46,003 nucleotides of DNA from Staphylococcus xylosus NJ (GCF_000338275.1 NZ_ANMR01000008.1:1-46003); one strand, 5' to 3'. Positions 5,459-13,883 are shown, numbered from the stretch's first letter. The notes: generated by a model from the letters alone, not told the origin. A program made the numbers and translations.

Positions 5459-6217
5459 ATGCAAGACTTATTAACAATAAATATAGAAAACAATTCAGAA
5501 CTTGGACCAGTAGTTTCAAGTAGAACAGTAGCAGAAGAACTAAGAAGAGAACATAAAAATGTGAAACGGGATTTAGAACAAATTTTAATAGGCTCAGATT
5601 TGAGCACATTAATAGTTCTTGGTCAGTACAAAGATTCAAGAGGTAGAACACAAAATGAATACCTTTTAACTAAAGACGGTTTCACTTTATATATGTTCAA
5701 TATACAAGGTCATAACGATTTTAAAATGGCTTATATTAATAAATTTAATGAGATGGAAGAACAACTTAAACAACAATATCAAGTACCTCAAACACCAATG
5801 CAAGCACTTGAGATGATGTTCAGCGTGCAAAAAGAGCAAGAACAATTTAACAAACGTATCGAAACGGAAGTTACAGGCATTCGTAATATTGTTGGTATTG
5901 AAACTAAGAATTGGAGAAATGACACTAACAAAATTTTAGGTGCAATAGCTCAACACTTAGGTGGAGGAGATAAACATAAATCAATTCGTACAGAAGCATA
6001 CAAATTATTAGAAGAAAAAGGGCGTTGTAAGTTAGATCAGCGAGTGAATAATCGTAGAGCAAAAATGTTATCTAAAGGTGCTACTAAATCACAAATAAAC
6101 AAATTATCTAAATTAGATGTAATTAATGATGAGCCAAGGTTAATTGAAATTTATATCTCAGTAATTAAGAACATGGCAATCAAATACGGCGTAGAAATTA
6201 GCCAATTCGAAATATAG
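5459..6217 (+). CDS. Antirepressor, Rha/ORF6C type
   Basis: 252 residues. The N-terminal Rha-type domain (about 15-105) is recognised by 'VSSRTVAEELRREHKNVKRD', 'NEYLLTKDGFTLYMFNIQGH' and 'AYINKFNEMEEQL'. A coiled linker follows, then an ORF6C-type C-terminal domain (about 125-250, with 'KILGAIAQHLGGGDKHKSIR' and 'YKLLEEKGRCKLDQRVNNR'). Such proteins act in the early lytic response, by interfering with repressors or binding DNA. TAGGAGGG precedes the ATG. It is the second gene of the early operon. Confidence 0.85.
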   Translation: MQDLLTINIENNSELGPVVSSRTVAEELRREHKNVKRDLEQILIGSDLSTLIVLGQYKDSRGRTQNEYLLTKDGFTLYMFNIQGHNDFKMAYINKFNEMEEQLKQQYQVPQTPMQALEMMFSVQKEQEQFNKRIETEVTGIRNIVGIETKNWRNDTNKILGAIAQHLGGGDKHKSIRTEAYKLLEEKGRCKLDQRVNNRRAKMLSKGATKSQINKLSKLDVINDEPRLIEIYISVIKNMAIKYGVEISQFEI

Positions 6218-6226
6218 GAGGAAATT

Positions 6227-6430
6227 ATGACACAAGAACAAAAAGAATTACTTATATTCATTACATTTTAAAAATGAATATCAAAGATAAATCAGAAATG
6301 TTTGAACACACAGTGGAAAAAAATGGTGTAATTGAAATATTTGAGGTAGAGAGAGAGCCATTTAGAGTAAGTAATGTACTGAGCAGCGCAAGAAATTGAA
6401 AAATATTTTGAAATAATAAAGGAGAGATAG
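6227..6430 (+). pseudogene. Decayed small early gene
   Basis: A good ribosome site (TAGGAGG) precedes ATG 6227, but that frame ends after 14 codons. A second frame (6274-6399, 41 codons, MNIKDKSEMFEHTVEKNG...) and a third (ending at 6430, AAQEIEKYFEIIKER) look like coding fragments in different frames. This is best explained as one short gene broken by several indels. The 41-codon ORF could alternatively be a gene of its own, but it lacks a ribosome site. Confidence 0.5.
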
Positions 6431-6433
6431 ACG

Positions 6434-6727
6434 ATGACTCAACTTACGGTAACCATACCTGAACAATATGTAATTATTACACAGGAAGAACATATGGATT
6501 TAGTTATGAATCAACAAAAAGCAACGTGGAAGAAGAAAGATTTTATAGAGAACTCTCCATTCAAAAGCGAAACGACTGTAAACGAACGTATATTATACAA
6601 ACCAAAATTCAGAAAAATATTAGAAAGAGAAGGAATAGCGAGTTATCCAAACGCAAACAGTAAAAATTGGAGTTTTGATGGTCCTAAAGCTTATCAGTTT
6701 TTAAGAGATTATAGAAATGAATTTTAA
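6434..6727 (+). CDS. DUF771 family phage protein
   Basis: 97 residues: a short beta-like start (LTVTIPEQYVIITQEEH) followed by a helical domain with 'WKKKDFIENSPFKSETTVNE' and a C-terminal 'WSFDGPKAYQFLRDYRNEF'. The pattern fits the DUF771 family found just after antirepressors in staphylococcal and other Firmicutes phages. It probably binds DNA or acts as an early regulator, but no activity is known to me. AAAGGAGAGAT precedes the ATG. Confidence 0.75.
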   Translation: MTQLTVTIPEQYVIITQEEHMDLVMNQQKATWKKKDFIENSPFKSETTVNERILYKPKFRKILEREGIASYPNANSKNWSFDGPKAYQFLRDYRNEF

Positions 6728-6739
6728 GGAGGTTACGAC

Positions 6740-6925
6740 ATGAAAGGTACATTAGCACTAGCTACAGCAGTATTAGCATTCTTCATAGCATTGATATTCA
6801 CTAAAGACTTTATCTACTTGTTACTGATTTATTGGGTAACAGCATGCTTTAGCTATATGGCATGGGATGCATGGATTAATTATTTAAAGACAACAAAAAA
6901 GACCGCTAAGCGTTGGAGCGCTTAA
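6740..6925 (+). CDS. Small membrane protein
   Basis: 61 residues with two hydrophobic helices (ATAVLAFFIALIFTKDF and IYLLLIYWVTACFSYMAW) and a basic C-terminal end (KTTKKTAKRW). AAGGAGG precedes the ATG. Similar two-helix proteins occur at this point in staphylococcal phages; function unknown. Confidence 0.7.
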   Translation: MKGTLALATAVLAFFIALIFTKDFIYLLLIYWVTACFSYMAWDAWINYLKTTKKTAKRWSA

Positions 6926-6934
6926 CAGTCAAAA

Positions 6935-6965
6935 TATACTTGTGAATATAGCTAACACAAGTATA
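6935..6965. promoter_or_regulatory. Ten-base inverted repeat in the leader of the DUF1108 gene
   Basis: TATACTTGTG (6935-6944) and CACAAGTATA (6956-6965) are perfectly complementary around an 11-base loop. A second short dyad, TAAGCG/CGCTTA, lies at 6907-6924, overlapping the stop of the preceding gene. Neither has a T-run. Could be an operator or mRNA structure. Confidence 0.4.
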
Positions 6966-6990
6966 CCACCAAAAATAGGAGGTAGACAAG

Positions 6991-7254
6991 ATGTATTACG
7001 AAATAGGTACAACTAAAAGCAAAGTAATCAAACTATTAGGTTTTGAATTCAGAATTAATTTGTACAAACACGAAGACAATATAGAGGTCACGTTATTAAA
7101 TGAAAGCAACGATTTTATAGATAGCGTCCCAATTTACGATGAATATGCTGGAATCGCTACAGCACAAGAGATTCTAGAACAATCTGCTTTCACATGGATA
7201 GAACAGAACACAGATGAAGCAGACCGTATTATGAATCGGGTGATGCAGTGGTGA
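6991..7254 (+). CDS. DUF1108 family protein
   Basis: 87 residues. The start 'MYYEIG' and end 'EQNTDEADRIMNRVMQW' are typical of the DUF1108 family, which is common in the early region of Staphylococcus phages. AGGAGGT precedes the ATG. No catalytic motif is visible; the role is unknown. Its stop overlaps the start of the next gene. Confidence 0.8.
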   Translation: MYYEIGTTKSKVIKLLGFEFRINLYKHEDNIEVTLLNESNDFIDSVPIYDEYAGIATAQEILEQSAFTWIEQNTDEADRIMNRVMQW

Positions 7255-7490
7255 AGAAACAAAAATTTAAACGATTAGCCATTGATCTATTACAGAAAAT
7301 AGAAGATGAAGGCATGATTATCGAATATATAGATAATACGATTTGGTTTCATCATTCACACGATAACTATAAAGAAGGCATGGCAAGTATCTACATGTTT
7401 AATAACACACATAAAGATACTGAAATATTAGCACGCTATGAACAAGCAAAGAAAGTTATTGCGGGCGAAAGGTTGGTTTGCGATGAGTAA
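7251..7490 (+). CDS. Small early protein of unknown function
   Basis: 79 residues, starting at GTG 7251 (GTG 7248 is the alternative), with GGGTGAT as ribosome site inside the preceding gene. Basic N-terminus (KKQKFKRLAIDLLQKI), mixed remainder. It overlaps both neighbours by a few bases, so translation is coupled. No family recognised. Confidence 0.65.
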   Translation: MKKQKFKRLAIDLLQKIEDEGMIIEYIDNTIWFHHSHDNYKEGMASIYMFNNTHKDTEILARYEQAKKVIAGERLVCDE

Positions 7491-7968
7491 TATATTTGAG
7501 TTAACAGATAACTATAAGCAAGTCTATGACTTAATTTCTGAACAGGGCGATGAACAAGCTTTAATAGATACTTTAGCAAGTATTAATGATGCGTTAGAAG
7601 ATAAAGCAGATGGTTACGCATCAGTGATTAAATCGTTACAAGCAGACAATAGCGCAATTGATGAAGAAATCAAACGTTTAAAACAGCGTAAAACATCAAA
7701 CGAAAACGGTGTTAAACGTTTAAAAGATAATTTAAAAGAGTCTATGGAATTAACTGGTAAAGAAAAATTTAAAACAGCATTCAACAGTTTCAGCATTTCT
7801 AAAAATGCACCTAGTAAAGAAGTTTTAAATGAGAAACTCATACCTAAAGATTATTGGATAGCTCAAGCACCTAAAATAAATTCCAAATTACTCTTAGATG
7901 ATTTGAAAGCAGGTAAAGAAGTGCCAGGAGCAGAAATTAAACAAACTAGAAGCTTAAGGGTGAGATAA
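7483..7968 (+). CDS. Gp157 family protein (siphovirus)
   Basis: 161 residues from ATG 7483, overlapping the previous stop by eight bases. The protein is helical with a long central coiled coil (about 45-95: 'ADNSAIDEEIKRLKQRKTS') and a C-terminal beta part with 'EVPGAEIKQTRSLRV'. This matches the Gp157 family of Siphoviridae, linked to phage resistance in Streptococcus thermophilus and placed with recombination genes. Here it directly precedes ERF and SSB. Confidence 0.85.
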   Translation: MSNIFELTDNYKQVYDLISEQGDEQALIDTLASINDALEDKADGYASVIKSLQADNSAIDEEIKRLKQRKTSNENGVKRLKDNLKESMELTGKEKFKTAFNSFSISKNAPSKEVLNEKLIPKDYWIAQAPKINSKLLLDDLKAGKEVPGAEIKQTRSLRVR

Positions 7969-8619
7969 ATGAGTGAGGAACTTAATATATATCAAAAAAT
8001 AGCAGATGTAAAAGCTAATATAGATGGATTTACAAAAGATACAAAAGGCTATAACTTCACTTATGTATCAGGGTCACAAATATTGCATCGCATTAGAAAT
8101 AAAATGATTGAACATAGGTTGTTATTAATACCTAGTACATCAAATGAAAAGTGGACTACACACACTTATAAGAATAAAAAAGGTCATGAAGTTATAGATT
8201 TTATAGTAGAAATGGATTTGAACTACAAATGGGTTAATGCAGATAAACCAGAAGAACAATTGGATATTAGTTATCACGCATTTGGTCAACAAAGTGATAT
8301 ATCACAAGCTCATGGTACAGCTTTAACTTATTCAGAACGTTATTTCTTAATGAAGTTCTTTAACATACCAACTGATGAAGATGATGCAGACGCTAAAGAA
8401 AAGCAAGAAAAATATACAAAAGTTAGTCCAGAAATAAAAGAGTTATTACAGAAAGAAATAGAAGACTTTGTAAAAGAAGTTGAAATAAATAACCAAACAG
8501 AAACGTATGAGAACAAAATCAAAAATTTACAGATTATGAACATTGATGAATTGAGTAATGAACAAATAAATAAATCAAGAAAATCAATCCAAACATGGTT
8601 AAAGGAGCTTGAACAATGA
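7969..8619 (+). CDS. erf: ERF family single-strand annealing recombinase
   Basis: 216 residues. The ERF core (about 1-140) shows '[19 protein letters not shown]', '[18 protein letters not shown]', and the conserved '[29 protein letters not shown]' block. ERF proteins anneal complementary single strands during phage recombination and replication. The C-terminal third is charged and helical. The gene begins right after Gp157 and its stop overlaps the SSB start by four bases. Confidence 0.9.
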   Translation: MSEELNIYQKIADVKANIDGFTKDTKGYNFTYVSGSQILHRIRNKMIEHRLLLIPSTSNEKWTTHTYKNKKGHEVIDFIVEMDLNYKWVNADKPEEQLDISYHAFGQQSDISQAHGTALTYSERYFLMKFFNIPTDEDDADAKEKQEKYTKVSPEIKELLQKEIEDFVKEVEINNQTETYENKIKNLQIMNIDELSNEQINKSRKSIQTWLKELEQ

Positions 8620-9065
8620 TTAACAGAGTCATATTAGTAGGACGTTTAACGAAAGACCCAGAATTTAGAACAACACCATCTGGTGTAAATATTGCAAACT
8701 TCACCTTAGCTGTTAATAGAACATTTACTAATGCACAAGGTGAACGAGAAGCAGACTTTATCAATGTAGTTGTTTTCCGTAAGCAAGCAGAAAATGTAAA
8801 CAACTATTTATTTAAAGGTCATTTAGCTGGAGTTGATGGTCGTATGCAATCACGTAGCTATGAGAATAAAGAAGGACAACGTGTATTTGTTACTGAAGTT
8901 GTCGCAGACAGTGTTCAATTCTTGGAACCTAAAAACAACGGACAGGCAAACAATATTTCTAAAGGACAACAGACAGGCACGAATAACCAACGTTCAAGCA
9001 ATGATAACCCATTCGCTAATAACAATGGACCAATTGATATTCAGTCGGATGATTTGCCTTTTTAG
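8616..9065 (+). CDS. ssb: Single-stranded DNA-binding protein
   Basis: 149 residues. N-terminal OB fold (1-108) with '[20 protein letters not shown]' and '[18 protein letters not shown]', then an Asn/Gln-rich flexible linker and the acidic tip DDLPF that binds partner proteins. It protects single-stranded DNA in phage replication and should work with the ERF protein encoded just upstream. AAGGAG precedes the ATG inside the erf gene. Confidence 0.95.
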   Translation: MINRVILVGRLTKDPEFRTTPSGVNIANFTLAVNRTFTNAQGEREADFINVVVFRKQAENVNNYLFKGHLAGVDGRMQSRSYENKEGQRVFVTEVVADSVQFLEPKNNGQANNISKGQQTGTNNQRSSNDNPFANNNGPIDIQSDDLPF

Positions 9066-9076
9066 GACGTGATTAA

Positions 9077-9754
9077 GTGGCAATAATTAAAAGTTACATC
9101 CAACAAGATGACGGCACAATAACTGCTGTCATCGAGGGTGTAGAACTAACAAATAAAGACTTTCTGTTACTTGATAACGGATTAGAAGTCGAATGCGATG
9201 TAGATGTGATTGATCCATACAAGATAACTGGTAAGCAACGTCGTAAAGTGTTCGCAATGATAAGAGATATATTCGACCACTACGGGCAACCGATGGACTA
9301 CTTAAGATATATGTTCCAAAAGCAATTAGAGTTTTTACATGGCTACGAACCGATGTCGTTAAGTAATTGTAGTCGAAGACAAGCTAGTGAATTAATCGAA
9401 CTTATATTAGATTTTATATTCCAATATGACATACCTATGAGAAAGCAAACGAGCGACCTCATGAGCAATGATAAATACTTTCTATACAAATCTACCATTA
9501 ACCGAACTTGTGTTATATGTGGCGATGTAAATGCTGATTTAGCACATTATCAAACCGTAGGTAGCGGGCGTAATAGAAATAAAATAAATCATACAAATAA
9601 TAAAGTATTAGCCTTATGCAGAAAGCATCATACAGAACAACATCAAATAGGCATGAACACATTCAATAGTAAATACCACTTACAAGATAGTTGGGTGGAT
9701 GTAGACGAAAAACTGAATAAGATGTTGAGAGGTGAGAAACATGGCGACATTTAG
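9077..9754 (+). CDS. Putative HNH nuclease of the replication module
   Basis: 225 residues starting at GTG 9077 after GGACGTGAT. The N-terminal half resembles the family of putative phage HNHc nucleases (motifs 'DPYKITGKQRRKVFAMIRDI' and 'YEPMSLSNCSRRQASELIEL'). The C-terminal half holds the zinc/HNH features: 'CVICG', 'LAHYQTVGSGRNR', 'VLALCRKHHTEQH'. It likely cleaves DNA during recombination or replication, perhaps as a junction or branch nuclease, as for the Rap/NinG group. The end overlaps the initiator gene. Confidence 0.8.
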   Translation: MAIIKSYIQQDDGTITAVIEGVELTNKDFLLLDNGLEVECDVDVIDPYKITGKQRRKVFAMIRDIFDHYGQPMDYLRYMFQKQLEFLHGYEPMSLSNCSRRQASELIELILDFIFQYDIPMRKQTSDLMSNDKYFLYKSTINRTCVICGDVNADLAHYQTVGSGRNRNKINHTNNKVLALCRKHHTEQHQIGMNTFNSKYHLQDSWVDVDEKLNKMLRGEKHGDI

Positions 9755-10514
9755 AACTATAAAAGAAAGTGGCGAGTTTGTAACCGTTCATAAAACATTT
9801 GTATTTGATGAAAGACTAAGTGCTAAAGCTAAAGGGATATTATTGTATTTCTTAAGCAGACCAGATGATTGGCAAATATACAGTTCTGAAGTAGTTAAAC
9901 ATATGTCGGATGGTCAAAAATCTGTTAACAGTGGCATTAATGAACTTATCAATTATGGATATGTGGAAAGAAGTCGTAAACGGAAAGAAAACGGAGATTT
10001 TGCAGGTTATGAATATTTAGTTTATGAGAAGCCAAAAGAAAAGCGCGAAATGCCATTTGGGGAAAACGCGAAACGCGAATACGCGGATGGGGAAAACGCG
10101 AAACGCGAATACGCGAAAGGGCGAACTACTAATAATAATAGAACTAATAATGATTTAACTAATAATAACAATACTAAGAATGACAGTAGTAGTACACAAC
10201 CATCACCGTTTGATTTCTATCAAGAAAATGGATTTGGAATGTTGCAACCATTTATAGCAGAAAAAATAGGTTGGTGGATAGACGACTTTGAAGATAACGG
10301 TAATGAGATTGTAATTGAAGCAATGAAAGAGGCAGTTAACAATAATGTAACTAATTGGAGCTATGTGAATTCTATATTAAATGCGTGGGACAACGATGGC
10401 GTAAAAACTACAGAAGATATACAAGCAAGAAACAAAAAGCGTTCAAATAAAAATAATGGGTTGCAAGGGCAGGACATGTTAGATGCTATGCAAGACCCTA
10501 GTTATTGGGATTAG
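9741..10514 (+). CDS. DnaD-like replication initiator (replisome organiser)
   Basis: 257 residues from ATG 9741, preceded by GAGAGGTGAG. The N-terminal winged-helix domain (about 1-95) begins with 'TIKESGEFVTVHKTFVFDER' and includes 'LSAKAKGILLYFLSRPDDW'. A low-complexity linker (100-150) rich in Asn, Thr, Lys and Arg follows, then a DnaB_2/DnaD-type domain (about 155-225, 'FDFYQENGFGMLQPFIAEKI' and 'WSYVNSILNAWDNDGVKT'). It should bind the phage origin and recruit helicase through the loader encoded next. The linker DNA contains iterons, so the gene carries its own origin. Confidence 0.88.
   Translation: MATFRTIKESGEFVTVHKTFVFDERLSAKAKGILLYFLSRPDDWQIYSSEVVKHMSDGQKSVNSGINELINYGYVERSRKRKENGDFAGYEYLVYEKPKEKREMPFGENAKREYADGENAKREYAKGRTTNNNRTNNDLTNNNNTKNDSSSTQPSPFDFYQENGFGMLQPFIAEKIGWWIDDFEDNGNEIVIEAMKEAVNNNVTNWSYVNSILNAWDNDGVKTTEDIQARNKKRSNKNNGLQGQDMLDAMQDPSYWD
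10058..10168 (+). other. Probable phage replication origin (iterons and AT-rich tract)
   Basis: A 28-base direct repeat (10058-10085 and 10088-10115) contains six ACGCG cores at 10066, 10073, 10081, 10096, 10103 and 10111, spaced seven to eight bases within each unit. Directly after it comes an AT-rich stretch built of ACTAATAAT-like repeats (about 10125-10168), a likely unwinding region. Origins inside the initiator gene are known from lambda O and from many Firmicutes phages. It encodes the peptide GENAKREYADGENAKREYA. Confidence 0.65.
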
Positions 10515-10524
10515 GAGTGATTAC

Positions 10525-11295
10525 ATGCAGTCGATGGCGAGCTTATCAAGAAATTTCAAACCTAAAAGTAATATCGTTGAACAAGAATTAGATTTGTACT
10601 GTGACGAATGTAAACGTAAGTATGATTATTACAAATTTGAAAATGGTCAAGAATTTAAACATGGTTGTGATTGCTCAATGAAAAGAGCAGCTGAAGCAAC
10701 AGTAAGAGAAAAGAAACAAAAGCACATCAATTATTTATTTAGTCAATCTAACGTTAATAAGTCACTTCAAGAAGCGACAGTAAACAACTACCAACCACAA
10801 AATGAATCGCAGGATAATGCGAAACAAACAGCTATTGAATATGTAAAAACATTTTCAGTAGATAATCCCAAGTCGCTTATCTTACAAGGATCATACGGTA
10901 CTGGTAAATCACATTTAGCATATGCGATAGCGAAAGCAGTTAAAGCACAAGGTTATACCGTAGCATTTATGCACATTCCTAAGTTAATGGATAGAATCAA
11001 AGCTACTTATAACAAAGATGCAGTAGAAACAACAGATGAATTAGTAAAACTACTAAGTGAATTAGATTTATTAGTACTAGATGATATGGGTGTAGAAAAC
11101 ACTGAACATACATTAAATAAACTATTTAGCATTGTAGATAACCGTAGTGGAATGAATAACATTTTTACTACTAACTATAGCGATAAAGAATTAAAACAGA
11201 ACCAAAATTGGCAACGTATTAATTCAAGAATGAAGATGAACGCAAGAAAAACAAAAGTCTTAGGTGAAGACTACAGGGAGAGAGACGCATGGTAA
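10525..11295 (+). CDS. Helicase loader, DnaC/DnaI-type ATPase
   Basis: 256 residues from ATG 10525 with GGAGTGAT upstream. The N-terminal region has Cys26, Cys29, Cys48 and Cys50 (CDEC...CDC), a probable zinc site as in DnaI. The AAA+ domain shows Walker A GSYGTGKS (122-129) and Walker B LLVLDDMG (182-189), a sensor region 'FTTNYSDKEL' and arginines near the C-terminus. It should load the host replicative helicase at the origin bound by the upstream initiator. The stop overlaps the following small ORF by seven bases. Confidence 0.9.
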   Translation: MQSMASLSRNFKPKSNIVEQELDLYCDECKRKYDYYKFENGQEFKHGCDCSMKRAAEATVREKKQKHINYLFSQSNVNKSLQEATVNNYQPQNESQDNAKQTAIEYVKTFSVDNPKSLILQGSYGTGKSHLAYAIAKAVKAQGYTVAFMHIPKLMDRIKATYNKDAVETTDELVKLLSELDLLVLDDMGVENTEHTLNKLFSIVDNRSGMNNIFTTNYSDKELKQNQNWQRINSRMKMNARKTKVLGEDYRERDAW

Positions 11296-11462
11296 AAACA
11301 ATTCAATATGTAAAAGACTTTTTAGGTGCACCAAAATTAAGTGATATGTATGCACAGAAGTTCATAGATGGGGCGCATGGAGACGAAACAATGTTAGATG
11401 AACTTTTATTCGCAGAGAAAGCAAAACGTGCTACAACAGACGCTATTCGTGAGGTGTGCTAA
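11289..11462 (+). CDS. Small protein after the helicase loader
   Basis: 57 residues (MVKTIQYVKDFLGAPKLSDM...TDAIREVC) in a frame overlapping the loader stop. GGGAGAGACGC lies upstream of the ATG. It is acidic and mostly helical. No family recognised. The next gene starts on the base after its stop, which supports it being real. Confidence 0.65.
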   Translation: MVKTIQYVKDFLGAPKLSDMYAQKFIDGAHGDETMLDELLFAEKAKRATTDAIREVC

Positions 11463-11675
11463 ATGGGATTGAGTACAGAATATAGATTAAAACAAAGCAA
11501 CAGTAATATAACTATCGATGTTATCCCACTAGATAATAATAGAAATCGTGTATTTGGATTGCATAATCATTTCGGCATTGATGAATACATTATTAGTGAT
11601 GAGAGATTAGAAGAAATCAAACGTACACACAGATTAGAACGCGCAGATCAAACAAGCATATTTGATTACATGTAG
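11463..11675 (+). CDS. Hypothetical phage protein
   Basis: 70 residues, mixed alpha/beta, with 'STEYRLKQSNSNITIDVIPL' at the start and a C-terminal 'ADQTSIFDYM'. GAGGTG lies upstream in the preceding gene. The shape fits small staphylococcal phage proteins of unknown role; I do not recognise a named family with confidence. Confidence 0.7.
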   Translation: MGLSTEYRLKQSNSNITIDVIPLDNNRNRVFGLHNHFGIDEYIISDERLEEIKRTHRLERADQTSIFDYM

Positions 11676-11686
11676 GAGTGAACAGC

Positions 11687-12091
11687 ATGAGTAAATATAA
11701 TGCGAAGAAAGTTGAATATAAAGGTATCGTGTTCGACAGCAAAGTTGAATGTAGATATTACCAGCATTTAGAACGACAAAAAGAACATGGGCTAATAGAT
11801 TATATTGAACTACAACCTAGATATGAGTTGATTCCTAAGAATGGAAAGCAACGTAAAACAGAATATGTCGCTGATTTTGCGTTATGGAATAAAGGGCGAC
11901 TGCTGGAAGTCATAGATGTTAAAGGTATGCCAACAGATGTTGCTAGATATAAAGCGAAACACTTTAGATATAAATATCCAGACATCCCATTGATATGGGT
12001 ATGTGAAGCACCTAAATATACAGGTCAAACTTGGATAACATACGAAGAATTGAAAAAGGCAAGAAGTGAACGCAAGAAAGCTAAGAGGTGA
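11687..12091 (+). CDS. DUF1064 family protein, PD-(D/E)XK nuclease-like
   Basis: 134 residues from ATG 11687 (GGAGTGAACAGC upstream). The family hallmark 'YNAKKVEYKGIVFDSKVE' at the start and 'VADFALWNKGRLLEVIDVKG' in the middle match DUF1064. The D...E.DVKG spacing fits a PD-(D/E)XK nuclease core. Such proteins lie in the replication region where other phages have RusA resolvases, so a Holliday-junction role is a reasonable inference, not shown. Confidence 0.85.
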   Translation: MSKYNAKKVEYKGIVFDSKVECRYYQHLERQKEHGLIDYIELQPRYELIPKNGKQRKTEYVADFALWNKGRLLEVIDVKGMPTDVARYKAKHFRYKYPDIPLIWVCEAPKYTGQTWITYEELKKARSERKKAKR

Positions 12092-12095
12092 TTGC

Positions 12096-12284
12096 ATGAA
12101 TGAACCAGGAACAATGAAAATTAAATACTACGCTAAATTCGAAAAGGTAGTGCCATATATCCAACGACCAAATGAAGAAGAACAAGAAGCTTTAGCGTGG
12201 ATTGGTCAAGACATGGACAAGCACGTTAACGATTACTTAGATGGTACATTCATAGAATTTGGCGAACCAGAGGTGAAAGATTAG
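12096..12284 (+). CDS. Small acidic phage protein
   Basis: 62 residues from ATG 12096 after AGAGGTGATT. It contains 'KYYAKFEKVVPYIQRPNEEE' and an acidic end. The stop codon shares a base with the next gene's GTG. Function unknown. Confidence 0.65.
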   Translation: MNEPGTMKIKYYAKFEKVVPYIQRPNEEEQEALAWIGQDMDKHVNDYLDGTFIEFGEPEVKD

Positions 12285-12631
12285 TGGAAACAGTACTTGT
12301 TAAAGGCAAAACATATCACATTATGGGCGAAAACCTTAAATGTATGTATAAGAATGATTTAAGTAAAAACTATGTAAGCAAAAGATTGCTTTACGGTTGG
12401 ACATTGCATGAGGCGTGTCAAGCACCTAGACATTATCGATTAAATGATTATAGAGATGTACAAAAACGTGAACAATTAAAAATTTCAAAAATGAAAAATG
12501 AGCAGTATAAAAAACTTAAACATAGAGACAATCATCCTTGGTTGTATGATGGCACACCGCAAGTACATCCACGTGGTAAATATGTAGCAGGTTTAATGAA
12601 AAATGATATATTTCCAAAGGTGGTTAAGTAA
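12284..12631 (+). CDS. Hypothetical phage protein, basic, possible DNA-binding
   Basis: 115 residues starting at GTG 12284, one base overlapping the upstream stop. The protein is strongly basic and has 'SKRLLYGWTLHEACQAPRHY', a pattern repeated in a family of staphylococcal phage proteins with a small helix-turn-helix-like part. 'NHPWLYDGTPQVHPRGKY' lies near the end. Role unknown; DNA binding is inferred from charge only. Confidence 0.65.
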   Translation: METVLVKGKTYHIMGENLKCMYKNDLSKNYVSKRLLYGWTLHEACQAPRHYRLNDYRDVQKREQLKISKMKNEQYKKLKHRDNHPWLYDGTPQVHPRGKYVAGLMKNDIFPKVVK

Positions 12632-13174
12632 ATGAAGATAAAAGACTTAAATAAATATGATCGCGTTATCGTGCATGATTTAGGCAAAAGTGAATACAGT
12701 GAAGGTATGAGGGTCGTTGGGAATGTGACAAGGCTTGCGAATTATGTAAGAGCAGAAAATGAAGAGCAAGAAGATGGTTATACTGTTGCAGTGATTGAAC
12801 AAATACAAGGCATTGAATACGTAATCACAGACGACAATCATTTTGAATTGTGGAGTAACTATATAGAGAGTAAGACGGAAAGTGTGAGTAGTACAGCAAA
12901 AATAATCTTAGCTGACCAAAAACAATCCAACGACTTACAACAACGTAAGCGCAGTTGCGGAGTGATCGCGAATGAAAGACTAGAAATGATACAACCTGGA
13001 GAATGTGTAATACCATTAAGCAATTCCGAAAGGGCTCAATTTATAGAACAAGTAGTTGAAGGTTTTGACGCAGTAACAGCATACAATATAGGTAAAGCGA
13101 TAGAACATATATTTGAATATGATAGTGAGCAAGCAAAAAAATCATTAGAACGTGCATATGAGAATTGGGATTAA
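12632..13174 (+). CDS. Hypothetical protein, possibly DUF3310-like at the C-terminus
   Basis: 180 residues beginning right after the previous stop. The first half looks beta-rich (RVIVHDLGK, YTVAVIEQIQGIEYVI). The C-terminus 'FDAVTAYNIGKAIEHIFEY' resembles DUF3310 proteins, but the match is weak. Unknown function. Confidence 0.6.
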   Translation: MKIKDLNKYDRVIVHDLGKSEYSEGMRVVGNVTRLANYVRAENEEQEDGYTVAVIEQIQGIEYVITDDNHFELWSNYIESKTESVSSTAKIILADQKQSNDLQQRKRSCGVIANERLEMIQPGECVIPLSNSERAQFIEQVVEGFDAVTAYNIGKAIEHIFEYDSEQAKKSLERAYENWD

Positions 13175-13192
13175 TTCAGTTATAGATATAAA
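13165..13192 (+). promoter_or_regulatory. Possible internal early promoter
   Basis: TTGGGA, 16-base spacer, TATAAA at the largest gap in this part of the operon (13175-13243). A GATATC-centred dyad follows near 13217. It could start a second early transcript covering the small-gene cluster. Prediction by eye only. Confidence 0.35.
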
Positions 13193-13243
13193 TATATTAT
13201 AGAGTTTAAAGATTAGTGATATCTATTATAGGAGGACGAATGA

Positions 13244-13681
13244 ATGGTAAAGATTAAACGTAAAGTAGAAATGACATGCGGAGAGTTCGCTAAGTATATG
13301 GTTGATAAGTTTGGTTTCTCAAGTTATGAAATTAAATTGTCAGACGGTTATTGGGTAGGAAATCCAGAACGAGAATATGATGTATCTATTCATTTACCAC
13401 CTTCTAAAGTTAGTGATTTACCAGACATTAAAATAACTGAATCTGGTGTTGTTATTTTCGAAGTCGAGGAAGAAATTACAGAAGACACAGTACTTGAAAA
13501 GGCGATAGAAGTTTACAGCGACAAATACGATAATTTTCTAGCAACTTCTTGCGAAGGGAAAAGTGTAAAAGACATATTGGATAGTAATGTAGGTAACGAT
13601 ACAAAAACCGAAAAAATATACTTGTTTAATGATGACGACACAATGACTTTAATCTGGCGTGACGGAAAGCTGGTGGAGTAG
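13244..13681 (+). CDS. Hypothetical early protein
   Basis: 145 residues, acidic, with an N-terminal 'EMTCGEFAKYMVDKFGFSSY' and beta-rich middle. TAGGAGGACGA precedes the ATG. It opens a run of small genes packed end to end. I recognise no domain. Confidence 0.65.
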   Translation: MVKIKRKVEMTCGEFAKYMVDKFGFSSYEIKLSDGYWVGNPEREYDVSIHLPPSKVSDLPDIKITESGVVIFEVEEEITEDTVLEKAIEVYSDKYDNFLATSCEGKSVKDILDSNVGNDTKTEKIYLFNDDDTMTLIWRDGKLVE

Positions 13682-13870
13682 ATGATGTTAATGCAGATAC
13701 ATCCAGATAAGGGAGAACCTTATTTTTACAAAAGTATGATTGGCAAACATGCGGTTTTCGGTACTGATAACCCTGCAGAAGCAACAAAGTTAACCTTTCA
13801 AGAGTTTTGGGAAGTTTGCGAATTAATCAACAACTTTTTGAGTTGCAAACCGATATTCATATTAGATTGA
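13682..13870 (+). CDS. Hypothetical small phage protein
   Basis: 62 residues (MMLMQIHPDKGEPYFYKSMI...). Begins immediately after the preceding stop, whose last codons hold the GGTGGAG ribosome site. No domain recognised. ATG 13682, 13685 and 13691 are all possible starts. Confidence 0.6.
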   Translation: MMLMQIHPDKGEPYFYKSMIGKHAVFGTDNPAEATKLTFQEFWEVCELINNFLSCKPIFILD

Positions 13871-13883
13871 GGAGTGATGGCGA

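Noticed and set aside
5332..5651. Minus-strand ORFs opposite the cro-like and antirepressor genes
   Set aside because: Low-complexity Leu/Phe-rich translations that mirror the plus-strand genes; no start signals.
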